The notes beneath the pieces are model-generated. The model had not been told where the DNA came from. It saw only the letters and a list, made by a program, of their open reading frames with translations, and ran no database searches. 64,000 bases of DNA from Hyaloscypha bicolor E. Taxonomy: Eukaryota; Ascomycota; Leotiomycetes; Helotiales; Hyaloscyphaceae. The position numbers and the translations under genes are program-made. Where the stretch lies: positions 310,001 to 374,000 of the forward strand of contig NW_020194610.1 in the NCBI RefSeq assembly GCF_002865645.1, read 5' to 3'. This document shows, piece after piece, positions 33,298-43,645 of this stretch; positions within the stretch are counted from its first letter, which is position 1; every line of letters begins with the position of its first letter.

Positions 33298-34012
33298 CAT
33301 ACGTGATCTGACAGCCACAGCGGGGTAGGTAGGATTGCGGTGAAAAGGAGCTGGCTGCCAACCTCACACCTTCCATTCAACTTCGCGCGTGTTCTATTAC
33401 GTCCATTGCGTGGTTTATTGCAACACCGTAGGTTCGGAGTTAGCCAGCCGCTCGATTACGTTCCTGTCAGGCAATTGCAGAAGCTGATAGCGGCATTCTC
33501 CTTCGGTCCTCATCAGCAGCTCAAGTTTCTCAGCTCAGCCCAATGGGAGCGGGTTGAGCTGCATCTTCCCCCGCAGTGTGCTGATCTCGTCACCCCGTCT
33601 CCATCCAGTGTGCCCAGTGGTCAGAAGCAGAGTTTCAATACTGCAGTGCTCTGCAGACTTGCAGCCAGCTAGAAAGATTATGTTTCACGGAAGCGGACGC
33701 CACACGTTTTTCAGCTGCGTCCAACGCCACAAAAAGCGCCTCAATACTACTTCGGTCAAAACTCACAGCAGTCCGACTGCAACAACTCGGCAATTGTCCA
33801 ATGGAGATATGCTCAGCTTCTGCGGGAGTTCGCTCGACAGAATGTTGGCAGAATCGAGAGGATAGAGACGCTCCGATCGAAACCCGTGTCTTACAGCATT
33901 TTCACTGGCGAGAACCTCATCGACAAACTTCCAAGTCGCGCTGAATCTCCCTGCAATTCCCCTTTGTCGATCAATCAGATGATCCAGTGAGAGTATTCAA
34001 CTATTTGGCTTC

Positions 34013-34018
34013 TATATA
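34013..34018 (+). promoter_or_regulatory. TATA-like box
   Basis: TATATA in the context CTTCTATATACCATTCC, 85 bp before the start codon. Spacing would place transcription start near 34045, leaving a ~55-nt leader. Confidence 0.35.
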
Positions 34019-34094
34019 CCATTCCAGACCCTACCACTTTTCGAATTTCAAAGACAACCTGAACTCCAATCCCAGACCAAACTCTTTTGCACGT

Positions 34095-34100
34095 ATGTAA
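34095..34100 (+). promoter_or_regulatory. Minimal start-stop upstream ORF (ATGTAA)
   Basis: An ATG immediately followed by TAA, ending two bases before the main ATG at 34103. Such one-codon upstream frames can hold ribosomes and lower initiation downstream. The same bases also contain GTATGT, so a 5' intron donor is an alternative reading. Confidence 0.4.
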
Positions 34101-34102
34101 CT

Positions 34103-37100
34103 ATGTCACCCCACTCAGGAGCCCACCATGGCGCTGCTCCTGTAGACATTCGTCCGGCCTCAAATACCACCGATCCGGGCCAGTCTAGCTCTGGACAAGC
34201 TTCTAATCCTGCAACGGGCGCTACATCACCGTTGCCGTCAATTTCCCTTCCAAAGGGAGGGGGTTCCATAGGAGGAATGGGAGAGAAATTCAACGTCAAT
34301 CCTGCAGACGGTACAGGAAGCTCAGCCATTCCAATCCGAACAAGTCCCAGCCGGGGAGGATTGGGCCCAGCTCTTTCTCTAAATTACAGTTCCGGGAATG
34401 GAAACAGTCCTTTCGGCTTGGGTTGGAGTCTCTCAGAAACGAGCATTGCTAGGAAGACTTCGAAGGGTCTGCCGCAATACAACGACTATGAAGACTCAGA
34501 TGTCTTTCTCCTTGGTGGCATCGAAGATCTAGTCCCTCTTTTAAGAAAAGATGAGCAAAACGGCGTCCTTTACGACAAAAACACAGGGCAGCCAATTTTG
34601 TACGAGGAGTCGCGAAATGGATATACGATTCGGCGATACTCTCCCCGCATTGAAGGCTCATTCATCCGTATCGAAAAATGGACAAGCATTGCCGATCCGG
34701 GACATGTTCACTGGCGAGTTACGTCTCCGGATAGCACAACCAGCGTTTATGGAGCAACACCAAACTCTCAGCTCTTTGATCCAAACCAGGGCCCCAATCA
34801 AAACCGTCGAATTTTCTCTTGGCTACTTTCTGAGCAATATGACATGTCCGGTAATGCAGTCATCTACGAGTACAAGGAAGAGGACTCCACCGGTATTTCT
34901 GCTAGTGCAACAAACGAAAGGAATCGAACCGAGAAATCCCGTTCTTCAAATCGATATCTGAAGACGATAAAATATGGCAACAAGACGCCTAACCGTAATC
35001 CAGAAACCTGGCATTCTTTGTCTGCCTTCCAGAACCCCACAGATGATTGGATGTTTACCGTGGTTCTAGACTACGGCGAATTTGATGAAAAAAGTCCCAA
35101 ATTTGACGACAACAGGCCATGGTCTTGTCGAAAAGACCCCTTCTCCTCTTATCGTTCTGGATTCGAAATCCGTACATATAGACTGTGCGAGAGGATTCTC
35201 ATGTTCCACAACTTCCCCACCGAACTTTCGAGAGACCACTACCTCGTCTCGTCCACTAAGTTCAAATACGCCGAAGAAGACTCCATCACATATCTCAAGA
35301 GCGCAACCCAAACCAGCTACATGTTTGATGGTGAAAAGTTCTGTAGCAAAAGTCTGCCTCCTGTGGATTTCGAGTACTCAACCTTCCCGAAAGATGAGGT
35401 GCTCACAGAGCTTTCCGCCCAAGACATCGACCCAATCAGCGCTCAAAATATGCCTTCTGGCGTGGATGGATACTCACACCAGTGGGCTGATCTTGATGGA
35501 GAAGGTCTGTCAGGGGTCCTGGTTGAACAAGGCAGAGGCTGGTTCTATAAACGAAATCAGAGCGCAAACAACACATCAATCGACAACGAAGACGGCTCCG
35601 TAGCCCCGGCTTTTGGACCATTGGAAGAGGTATTTTCAAAGCCGCCGATGACATTGGCGGCCGGTCGAGCTCACTTCTCGGACATTCAAGGGGATGGCTT
35701 GTTGGATTTGGTGGAGATGGATGATTCCGCGTGGGGCTTTTTCAGCCGGAAAGTTCTGCCCGATCGAGGATGGGCCCCATTTCAAGAGTTCAAGGCCCGT
35801 CCTAATATTCGTTTCGATCAACGTACGGTGTTTGTTGATGTTACAGGTGATGGGCTCGCTGATATCTTCATCACGGAGGACAACGCCTTCGTCTACTACC
35901 CCTCATTAGGCGAAGATGGTTTCGGTGAGCCAAATCGAACATTCCAAGCCCTGGATGAAGAGAAAGGACCCCGTCTTCTCCTGGGAGATTTCGAGCAAAC
36001 AATCCATCTGGCAGACATGAGTGGTGACGGCTTGACTGACTTGGTACGAATCCGGAGTGGTGAAGTCTGCTACTGGCCTAATACTGGATACGGACACTTC
36101 GGAGCGAAAGTCACATTAGATAACAGTCCGTGGTTCGATAATGAGGGCTCTTACAACCCTAATTTCCTGCATGTCGCTGACATTGACGGCTCCGGGACAG
36201 CTGATCTTCTCTACATCAGTCCAGGTGGTATTGATCTCTACCTCAATAATTCCGGAAATGCCTTCTCGCATCGAAAGCGGCTATCCCATGTTATTTCAGT
36301 CGATAGATTCTCAACGGTTGACACCATAGATATCCTTGGAAATGGCACTACCTGTATTGTCTGGTCCTCGAAGCTTCCTGGCCATTCTCAAATATCGATG
36401 AAGTACATTGATCTCACACGAGGCAAGCCACATCTACTCATCAGTCAAAAGAATAATCTCGGAGCTGAGACACGAATCCATTACGCACCATCGACCAAGT
36501 TCTACCTCGATGACAAGCAAGCAGGCAGACAATGGATCACAACTCTCCCATTTCCAGTACAGTGTGTAGAGAAAGTAGAGACATTCGAACGCATCAGCGG
36601 CAACCGCTTTGCAACTCGCTATGCCTACCACCATGGATTCTTTGATGGCCTTGAACGAGAATTCCGTGGCTTTGCGATGGTAGAACAATGGGACACTGAA
36701 GACTATGACGAATCTTCCTCGGCGTCCGCAACCAATCTTGACCGGAAATGGAACTCTCCCCCAGTGCATACCAAATCTTGGTTCAGCACGGGAAACTTCC
36801 TCGGCGAGGGTAGCTCGCTCCTTGCATTGGACTACTTTGAGGTTCCCGAGTCGCACGAAAGCGCAAATGGGCTAGCAACAACGCTCCTGGAGGATTCGGT
36901 TATCCCATCTGGTCTCAACCTCAATATGGCGAGGGAAGCGTGTCGAGCCCTGAAAGGTCACTTGCTCAGAAGTGAAGTGTATTCTGACGACAAGAGTCCC
37001 AAGGCAGGAATCCCATATACTGTTTCCGAGAGCAACTACACAGTTCGGGCGCTCCAGCCAGAAGACGTCCACGGCCATGGGATCCTTGATGTCGTGCCCA

Positions 37101-40100
37101 GAGAAACCATGCACCTTAGCTTCGAAAGGAATCTCAGCGACCCTCGGATTCAACATGGTCTTGTCATTGAGATTGACAAATACGGAAATTCGCTGAAGTC
37201 TGTCCAAATCGCGTACGGCCGCCACTCAAGTCCACTCCCCGAAGCAGAAGATCGCAAATGTCAAGAACAACTTCTCGTCTCTTACTCCGAAAGTTTTGTC
37301 ACCAATAATATCGACGATGCCAATTGTTATCGACTCCCCATACCGTACGAATCACGGTCATATCAACTTTATGGGTATGAGAACGATCTCGTCGACCGCT
37401 TTGGGCTATCTCAATTCTCCAAGCATGACCTTGCTCACCTTCCGGTGATTCCCTACGAGGAGCTTCCAAATGGGAGAAAACAGAAGAGGCTTCTTGGTAG
37501 ATCACGTAACCTGCTCCGCAGTGATGATTTGACACACCTTCTCCCACCCGGAGTGCTCGAGAGCATGGCGTTTCCGGGAGAAGGCTACACCCAAGTATTT
37601 ACCCCCGGACTTCTGGAGACATACCAAAGGCCCAATCCGGACTTTCCAGAAGCTGCGAATGAAATATTGATACCCAATATCAACGAGGTCCTGGGAAGGA
37701 AGGGAGGCGGCCATGTGGATCTCGATTCTGATGGCAACTGGTGGGTTCCATCTGGAAGATCTTACTTCCACTTCGATCGCGTTTCGCCAGAACAAGAGTT
37801 AGCCGAGGCAAGAAGGCATTTCTTCTTGACACGACGCTTCGTGGATCCTTTTGGAAACCAGTCTAGAGTCGTGTATGACCAGTTTGACCTCTTGCCAACG
37901 GAGAGTATCGACGCTCTCCACAATGTGGGCAAGAGCTCTCACGACTATCGCGTGCTGCAGCCATATCTTGCTGTGGATCCGAATGGAAACCGGACCCAGT
38001 GTGCGTTTGATGAGCTTGGCTATGTCGTCGCTACGGCAGTGATGGGCAAGGAAGGAGAAGATGTAGGCGACTCGCTGGATCTCTTCCGCCAAGCCACGTC
38101 CGAGGAAGTAGAGCAATTCTTTCTCGATCCCCATGGACCACTGCGAGAATCCTTACTGGGAAATGCCACAACTCGCACTGTTTACAACGTGGACCGATAC
38201 TGGAAAGAGCCTGAAGTTGCGAAGAAGAAGCCCATTTTCCATGCCACAATAGCCCGAGAAACACACGCAAGTGATCTAACACCAGGCAAAGTCAAGACCC
38301 AAATCGGTTTCTCATATTTCGATGGGATGAGTTGCACCATTCAAGCAAAGGCACAGGCCAAACCAAAGGATGGCTTGCCCAATTGGATCACGAGTGGCTG
38401 GACAATTGTCAACAACAAAGGCAATCCCGTGCGGCAATTTGAACCTTTCTTCGATACATCACATGAGTACATCTCCGATCAAAAAGTGGGCGTGAGTTCA
38501 ATATTAATATACGATGCCGTGGATCGAGTCATTGCGCAGATAGGTCCTAACCATACTTGGACCAAGTCTGTCTTCGACAACTGGATGTCAACAACCTACG
38601 ATTCCAACGATACAGTACTCATGAATCCCAAGACCGACCCAGATACCGGCCAATTCGTCAAACTTCTCCCAGACGACTACTACCTGCCCACCTGGTACGA
38701 ACAGCGAATATCCGGACAACTGGGCCGAGATGAAAAGGTAGCAGCCCAGAAATCAGCAAAACATGCCAATACACCCGCTATCATACATTTGGATGTTCTT
38801 GGTCGTCCTTTTCTCTCTATTGCGGACAATGGAGAGTATGGCAAATACACCACACGCAGTCGGTTGGACATTCAGGGCAACATTCAGCATATTAAAGATG
38901 CTAGAGGTCGACTTGTTCAAAAATACATTTACAATATGGTGGGATCTGCAATCAACCAGAACAACCTCGAATCTGGGGAACGATGGGCGATGTTTGATAT
39001 TGGCGGCGGGTCCCTGATTCATTGGGATGCTCGAGGAAACCGATTCCACGCCTTGCGTGACGAGCTAGGCCGCAAAATAGCATCGTTTCTCCAACAAGGA
39101 GAGAAAGGTTCCGAGATGATGATCCAGAAAGTAATCTATGGTGAAAGCCTGACGGGACGCAACCAGAAAGAGGAATTGGTATGTGTGAATGGCAGAGGCA
39201 GAGTTGTCAAGATTTATGATCAGGCTGGCATACACGAGCAAGCTGAATACGACTTCAAAGGCAACCTGCTCTATAGTGACCGTCAGCTTGCACGGAACTA
39301 CAAGACCGTTCTGGATTGGAATGGGCCAGTGCCTATGGAAGACGAAGTCTATGTCAGCCAGAGCACATTCGACGCTTTGAATCGCTGTGTAGAGTTTACG
39401 AGTGCAGACGACTCTGTGGTATACTACAAGTACGACGAGGCGGGCCATCTACAGAGTCTTGCTGGGCGAATCAGGGATAGCGAGAACCACACTTCTTTTG
39501 TTCGCAACACCGAATACAACGCAAAAGCTCAGCGAACCTCCATCGAATATGGGAATGGGACAAGGACTCGATACTCATACGATCCGAACACCTTCCGCCT
39601 GATTCATCTTCTTACTCGTCGCGACGAGAGAAAATTCCCAGATGATCAACCAAAACCATCAGCTTCTCGGCCTGGAGCTGGGGGCCATGTCCAAAATCTT
39701 CATTATACCTTTGATGCTGTTGGTAACGTTACCAAAATCATCGATGATTCGCAGCAACGAATATTCCACAAGAATATCGTGGTCGAGCCCAGTAATGAGT
39801 ACACATATGATGCTTTGTACAGACTCATTGAAGCTACAGGTCGTGAGCATCTTAGTCTGGCGAAGAAACCGACTGCCCCTGGAGAGTTGTTCAAACCTGT
39901 TGATCATAGGAATGATGGTACGGCTATGAGTAGGTACTTGGAAAGCTACAAATATGATGAGGTTGGGAATTTTGTTTGGATGCAGCATCAGAATACTTCG
40001 TCTAATGCTCAGGGTGTATGTGAAATCCCCCTTTCCTTTTGAATTTCTCATTGGTAACTGCGGTACAATGTTTCTCCCACCGGCCAAATGGAGTTCCTTT

Positions 40101-41980
40101 TCATCAATGGAAGATATGCTGTACCTGGTGGACCATCACGGCTTTTAAGACATTCAATTGTCCTTCTGCAGAAATGCTGACACGAGATTCTTTAGTGGAC
40201 ACGGCATTACAACTATGATGAACCGAGCCTTTTGGAGCCAGGTTTGTTTAGCAACAGGCTCAGCCGCACTTCGATTGGATCCGCCACCGAGCATTACAGA
40301 TATGAAGGAAATGCTGCCCGTCACGGAAATATCACTTCCATGCCTAATCTCCCGTTGATGGAATGGGACTTTAAAGACCAACTTTGCGCAACGGCTAGGA
40401 CAACCAGCCTAAATGGGACCCCCGAGACTACATGGTATGTCTACGACTCTGCTGGACAGCGAGTCCGGAAAGTGACCGAAAGTCACGCGGGCCCAGGCGA
40501 AACACCTCGTCGAATCAAGGAACGAATTTATGTGGGAGTTGAAATCTTCAGAAGGTTCAATGGTAAAGGCGACATCAAGCTCGAGCTCCAGACGCTACAT
40601 GTGAGTGATGCGAGTGGGACCGTCACGATGATCGAGACTCGAACTGTGGGAGAAGAGCCGCATATTCCAGAGCAGCTTTTTCGGTATCAACTAGACAATC
40701 ACCTCCAATCCGTGTGCTTGGAGTTAGATGAGCAGGCTCGAACCCTCACTTATGAAGAGTACACACCTTATGGAGCCACATCCTACCAAGCTGCCGGAAG
40801 TCAAATTGGGGCGCCAAAAAGATACGGGTATACGGGAAAAGAGCGAGATGGTGAAAACGGATTGTACTACTATGGCGCGCGTTATTATTGCTCAGCAGTA
40901 GCTCGTTGGATAAATTGCGACCCCATCGGCGTACAGGGTGGACTCAATGTCTATGTGTATGTCCGCTGTAATCCTGCTAACTTGATCGATCCAGATGGGC
41001 GGATGGATGCAGGGACAGGCGCGGGAGGATCAAGTTCATCCAGTCGTGGGTTTGTTAGGGAAGAGAAAGATAGGGAAGAGAAAGTGAATAACTTGACCCC
41101 TGTGGCATCAGCAGCCGCATCAGCGGTCTCATCAAGTGCCTCATCAGCAGCATATTCAAGCAGCAGGACGAACAAATACAATTTTGCCTACACCCCGGAG
41201 AATGTCGTCGCAAGATACCGCCAACCCAACCTTAATACCGAGAACGATTTCACAGAAATCGCTGTTCAAATAAATCCAGACGCTGTGATAATCTGGGACA
41301 CAACACTAAGACAGCCAGAGTTTGCGGGTGTAGCGAAGTATAAGGTCGAGAACGATGCAAGATTTGCTGTAACAAATGTCCCATTCATCGAACTTGAAAA
41401 GGACTACCGAGGAAAGAATCTCTCTCCAGTCCTCTGGCTTCACATTAGTAAGATAGCAGAGAGCAACGCCCAGGAACAGGTCATGAAATGGAAAACTTTG
41501 AAAGGGGGGACCTATCCCCACCTAAACCCTCCTCCTAGACCGTCTGCGGAACCTCCTCTTGGAGTCATCGCCGTAAATTCGCCTGATGCTACGATTCCGA
41601 TGAGAATATACTGGAACAAGATGGGGTTTAACTATCAGGCTGCACAAGACGAGATATTGTTCAAGGTCTACGGTTTGCATGAGCTGGGGATCAGGTGGGA
41701 GGTGAGCGGTCTTCTGGAGTCTACGATCACGATGCTGGCTGGGGGACAGGGATATAGAGGCGCTGAGGAGCCTTTGAGGACGATACCGGTGGGGGAACTA
41801 CGTGGCGTCCCTGAGGTTGTGGAGGGGATTGCAAGAGCGGGTATAGAGAAAGGAATGTGGTCTGTCATTCCCGGGAAACCTCCCGAAGCCCAGGAGATGA
41901 GATCTACCGAAGGCCTGGGCCGCCCAGCACAGTCGACCAAAGGTAGCCTTTTCTCGAGATTCAAATCTCTTTTTAAATGA
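34103..41980 (+). CDS. TcB-TcC fusion toxin-complex protein (RHS cocoon with C-terminal effector)
   Basis: Two exons, 34103-40015 and 40196-41980, encode 2565 residues. Bacterial TcB (~1480) and TcC (~950) are commonly separate; here they are one chain. Domains (approximate residues): SpvB-type N-terminus 50-330 (ISLPKGGGSIGGMGEKF); six FG-GAP/VCBS calcium-loop-like repeats at 460-750 (DIQGDGLLDL, DVTGDGLADI, DMSGDGLTDL, DIDGSGTADL), the propeller that joins TcA; TcB middle domains ~780-1200; RHS repeats ~1230-2150; RHS core ~2150-2241 ending DPDGRM. Arg2200, Asp2213 and Asp2236 have the 13- and 23-residue spacing I recall for the TcC aspartyl autoprotease. Residues 2242-2565 are the predicted released effector: a Gly/Ser and Ala/Ser linker, then a folded region of unknown family. 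No signal peptide. The first bases after the ATG encode MSPHSGAHHG. Partner of the TcA-like gene on the far side of the transposon block. Confidence 0.88.
40016..40195 (+). other. Spliceosomal intron in the TcB-TcC gene (180 bp, phase 0)
   Basis: Donor GTATGT at 40016, branch-point-like GCTGAC at 40176-40181, acceptor TTTAG ending at 40195, all fungal consensus. Read through, the frame stops at 40040 after a few unrelated codons. With the intron removed, the RHS region is continuous: the downstream frame begins TGG-ACA-CGG and keeps typical RHS content. A frameshift pseudogene is less likely because both splice sites and the branch site fit. Confidence 0.85.
40755..41005 (+). other. RHS-associated core and autoprotease site (part of the TcB-TcC CDS)
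   Basis: Contains EYTPYGATSYQAA, YTGKERDGENGLYYYGARYY and LIDPDGRM. Arg of GARYY, Asp of NCDPIG and the first Asp of DPDG are the presumed catalytic set; the last codon of DPDGRM (41003-41005) marks the expected cleavage boundary. Confidence 0.75.
41006..41977 (+). other. C-terminal hypervariable effector region, possible GNAT-like fold
   Basis: 324 residues after the predicted cleavage point. It starts with a Gly/Ser-rich and Ala/Ser-rich linker (~60 residues), then a globular part and a basic end (SRFKSLFK). RGKNLSPVLWLHISKIAES (from residue 2376) resembles the acetyl-CoA-binding Arg/Gln-x-x-Gly-x-Gly/Ala helix of GNAT acetyltransferases, and IYWNKMGF (~2442-2449) resembles the Tyr...x-x-Gly-Phe element near the end of that fold. 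The glycine pattern is not canonical, so this is a hypothesis. It matches none of the common TcC ends I know, such as ADP-ribosyltransferase. Confidence 0.3.
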
Positions 41981-42135
41981 ATGATTTTAGATCCTTGGTA
42001 ATAAGGTATAACACAGTCTTAAAATTGTAACTTTTTTAGTGATAACGTGGCCACTATCTATGCCTTTCCAAACTCCCTCACGACAACCAAACCATTCCCT
42101 TTCTCAATAGATTTACCACGTGTTCAAGAACAGCA
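41981..42135 (+). other. 3' flank of the TcB-TcC gene
   Basis: Normal-to-AT-rich spacer. GTAATAAGG at ~41998 is a weak poly(A)-signal-like sequence. No gene is seen. Confidence 0.35.
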
Positions 42136-42432
42136 ATGGATAAACGCCAATTCCATAGTAAATTAATTCCCTTTGATCCGCAGGCGGTCATTTCAAAGCT
42201 CGATATCAAGTTACGGACTCCAACACCGACTGGTCCCCCCTCTGCCGACGCCGACCCTTGGGTCTCCCAGATACCACACAACCCGACTGACGCCCTTTCG
42301 CAAACAACTCTTGTTAAGGACCGGATTTCTCGTCATCAAGGAAGCTCGCCAACACCTATTTTCCAGACAGTTGTTGCATTAGCGAAAGGTACAGAGCGAT
42401 TAGCTCATGAAGTGGCCCTTTTGACACAGTGT
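42136..42432 (+). pseudogene. Fragment of pogo/Fot-type DDE transposase C-terminus
   Basis: The frame reads LIPFDPQAVISKLDIKLRTPTP, then a Pro-Trp...Pro-His-Asn motif (DPWVSQIPHNP), LVKDRISRHQGSSPTP and LAHEVALL. This is the conserved tail that follows the catalytic domain in fungal pogo/Fot-like transposases. The catalytic DDE domain is absent upstream and similarity stops abruptly after LAHEVALL, where a hAT-type end may have inserted. The ATG at 42136 is internal to the original frame. Base composition is normal, so this fragment was not RIP-mutated, probably because it is short. Confidence 0.6.
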
Positions 42433-42770
42433 CTCCAGTGGGTATGTCTAAATGGGCATGCCTACCTGCCAGACCTGGATTGGGTAGTTCTAGGCATAGG
42501 ATTTCAAATCTGGGTAGGCTTAGGCATAGGGTTTAAGATGCCTAGGCATGCCTAAGACCTGGATGATGGTTTTGAGTATACAATTAGAAGTAATATAATT
42601 GGCTGGATCATAGTTTTGCCGACCTTAGTCGCGATTTAACTAGCCCAATCTCACCTCACTCCAAGAGATTCTGTCTCAAAGCTATGATGTTTCCCACATA
42701 TCATGGCTTTTTTACTCATTTTACTTCTCTTTCTCTCAGATAATCAATCGTCGCTTCAGCGAGCGTCACT
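42427..42770 (+). repeat. Presumed 5' end of a hAT-type element with subterminal repeats
   Basis: Begins near CAGTGTCTCCAGTGGG where the pogo fragment breaks off. Two imperfect ~30-bp repeats (GGGTAGTTCTAGGCATAGGA at ~42481 and GGGTAGGCTTAGGCATAGGG at ~42511), two AGACCTGGAT sites and two GGCATGCCTA sites are crowded into 42450-42565. A CT-rich leader precedes the ATG at 42771. The 3' end of the element is not found, so the boundary is inferred. Confidence 0.35.
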
Positions 42771-43456
42771 ATGTCAGAAAACGGGCTATCCGATCAAGGA
42801 TCTGCGACTTTAAGCCATATAACAGCCGACCTTAGCAATACTGGCCCTGCACAACAACCCACGAACGGATCTCGTCGATCAAAAAAGCGGACTCGGCAGC
42901 AAGCCCAGCTCTCTTTCTCCCAGGTAAGACTCTATAATCACCATCTAATACCACCAAACAGGGCAATGCAGGACTCAGCTTTCGTAGCCCTGCAGCCGCA
43001 GATGCTGACCCCTCGAATTCGGGTTCCCAGGAATCAGGCAAGCAAGATTCGGATTCCCCGAATCCAGCACAACAAGCTTCTGCTTTCTCGGCACGATCGA
43101 TCGATGGAATGCCTGCACAGGTTTCGAAAGGCCACACTTCATGGGTCCATGAACATGGCAAGCTGAGAATCATGGACGGGGAAATATACTGGGTGTGTTC
43201 CTTGTGCAAGGATCGGGAGAAAGCAAAGAAATATCCTGATAAATATGGGCCCTCAAATGCTGGGAAACATCTGCGACGCAAGCACGATATGGATGAAGAT
43301 GGACCCATTCTCCCGACTGCGAAATCTATACATGTCAAACAACTCGAAGCGGCTCAACAACAGACATTTTCTACTGAACGTTTTTGGGAGCTTTTGCAGC
43401 GTATTGAAATTAGGTGCTGTGTACTAATGGGGCTTAAGCCATGGGCTTATTACTGA
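42771..43456 (+). pseudogene. Truncated hAT-type transposase with BED zinc finger
   Basis: Exon 1 runs from the ATG at 42771 to 42923 (Ser/Gln-rich, with basic SRRSKKRTRQQAQL). A GTAAGA donor at 42924 and a CAAACAG acceptor at 42961 would give a 38-bp intron, short for fungi but keeping the frame. The following frame contains WVCSLCK and HLRRKH (about 43190-43285), the Cys-x2-Cys and His-x4-His pair of a BED finger, preceded by HTSWVHEHG as in fungal hAT proteins. Similarity ends around 43400 and the frame stops at 43456, so the catalytic and dimerisation parts are missing. It is not RIP-mutated. It may be a remnant or, less likely, a small DNA-binding protein in use. Confidence 0.55.
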
Positions 43457-43645
43457 GTAGATTATGCCCTGTAAGGCTAAATCAGTTTAGCTGAGGTTGA
43501 ATGGTTCAGTATAAGGCTCTCTAACAATATTCCGAACAATTTTTTGCTGGTATACGACCCGCATACCAATTCTCGCACGGGCCACAAATGCGGCCGCTAG
43601 TGCGATTTAGAGACCCGAATAGTATACGGGTCTGTTTTAGTATTA
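43457..43645. other. Short hairpin-rich spacer at the island edge
   Basis: Contains CTAAA-TCAG-TTTAG near 43480, GGTAT-ACGACCCGC-ATACC near 43549, and AGACCCG-AATAGTATA-CGGGTCT near 43610. No gene. Composition turns AT-rich after ~43645. Confidence 0.4.

Larger units (their letters stand above)
33298..34102 (+). promoter_or_regulatory. Upstream region of the TcB-TcC gene
   Basis: Normal-GC DNA, about 800 bp, with a pyrimidine-rich and AC-rich stretch before the start codon as is usual in fungal 5' UTRs. TATA-like sequence lies at 34013-34018. Two overlapping frames of 103-110 codons (33340-33865) show no recognisable domain and are taken as chance. Confidence 0.5.

Noticed and set aside
33340..33865. 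Two overlapping plus-strand frames (110 and 103 codons) upstream of the TcB-TcC gene
   Set aside because: No recognisable domain, overlapping in different frames and located where the promoter is expected.
40016..40231. Frameshift or nonsense break making the TcB-TcC gene a pseudogene
   Set aside because: A consensus phase-0 intron explains the interruption completely; both sides keep RHS coding content.
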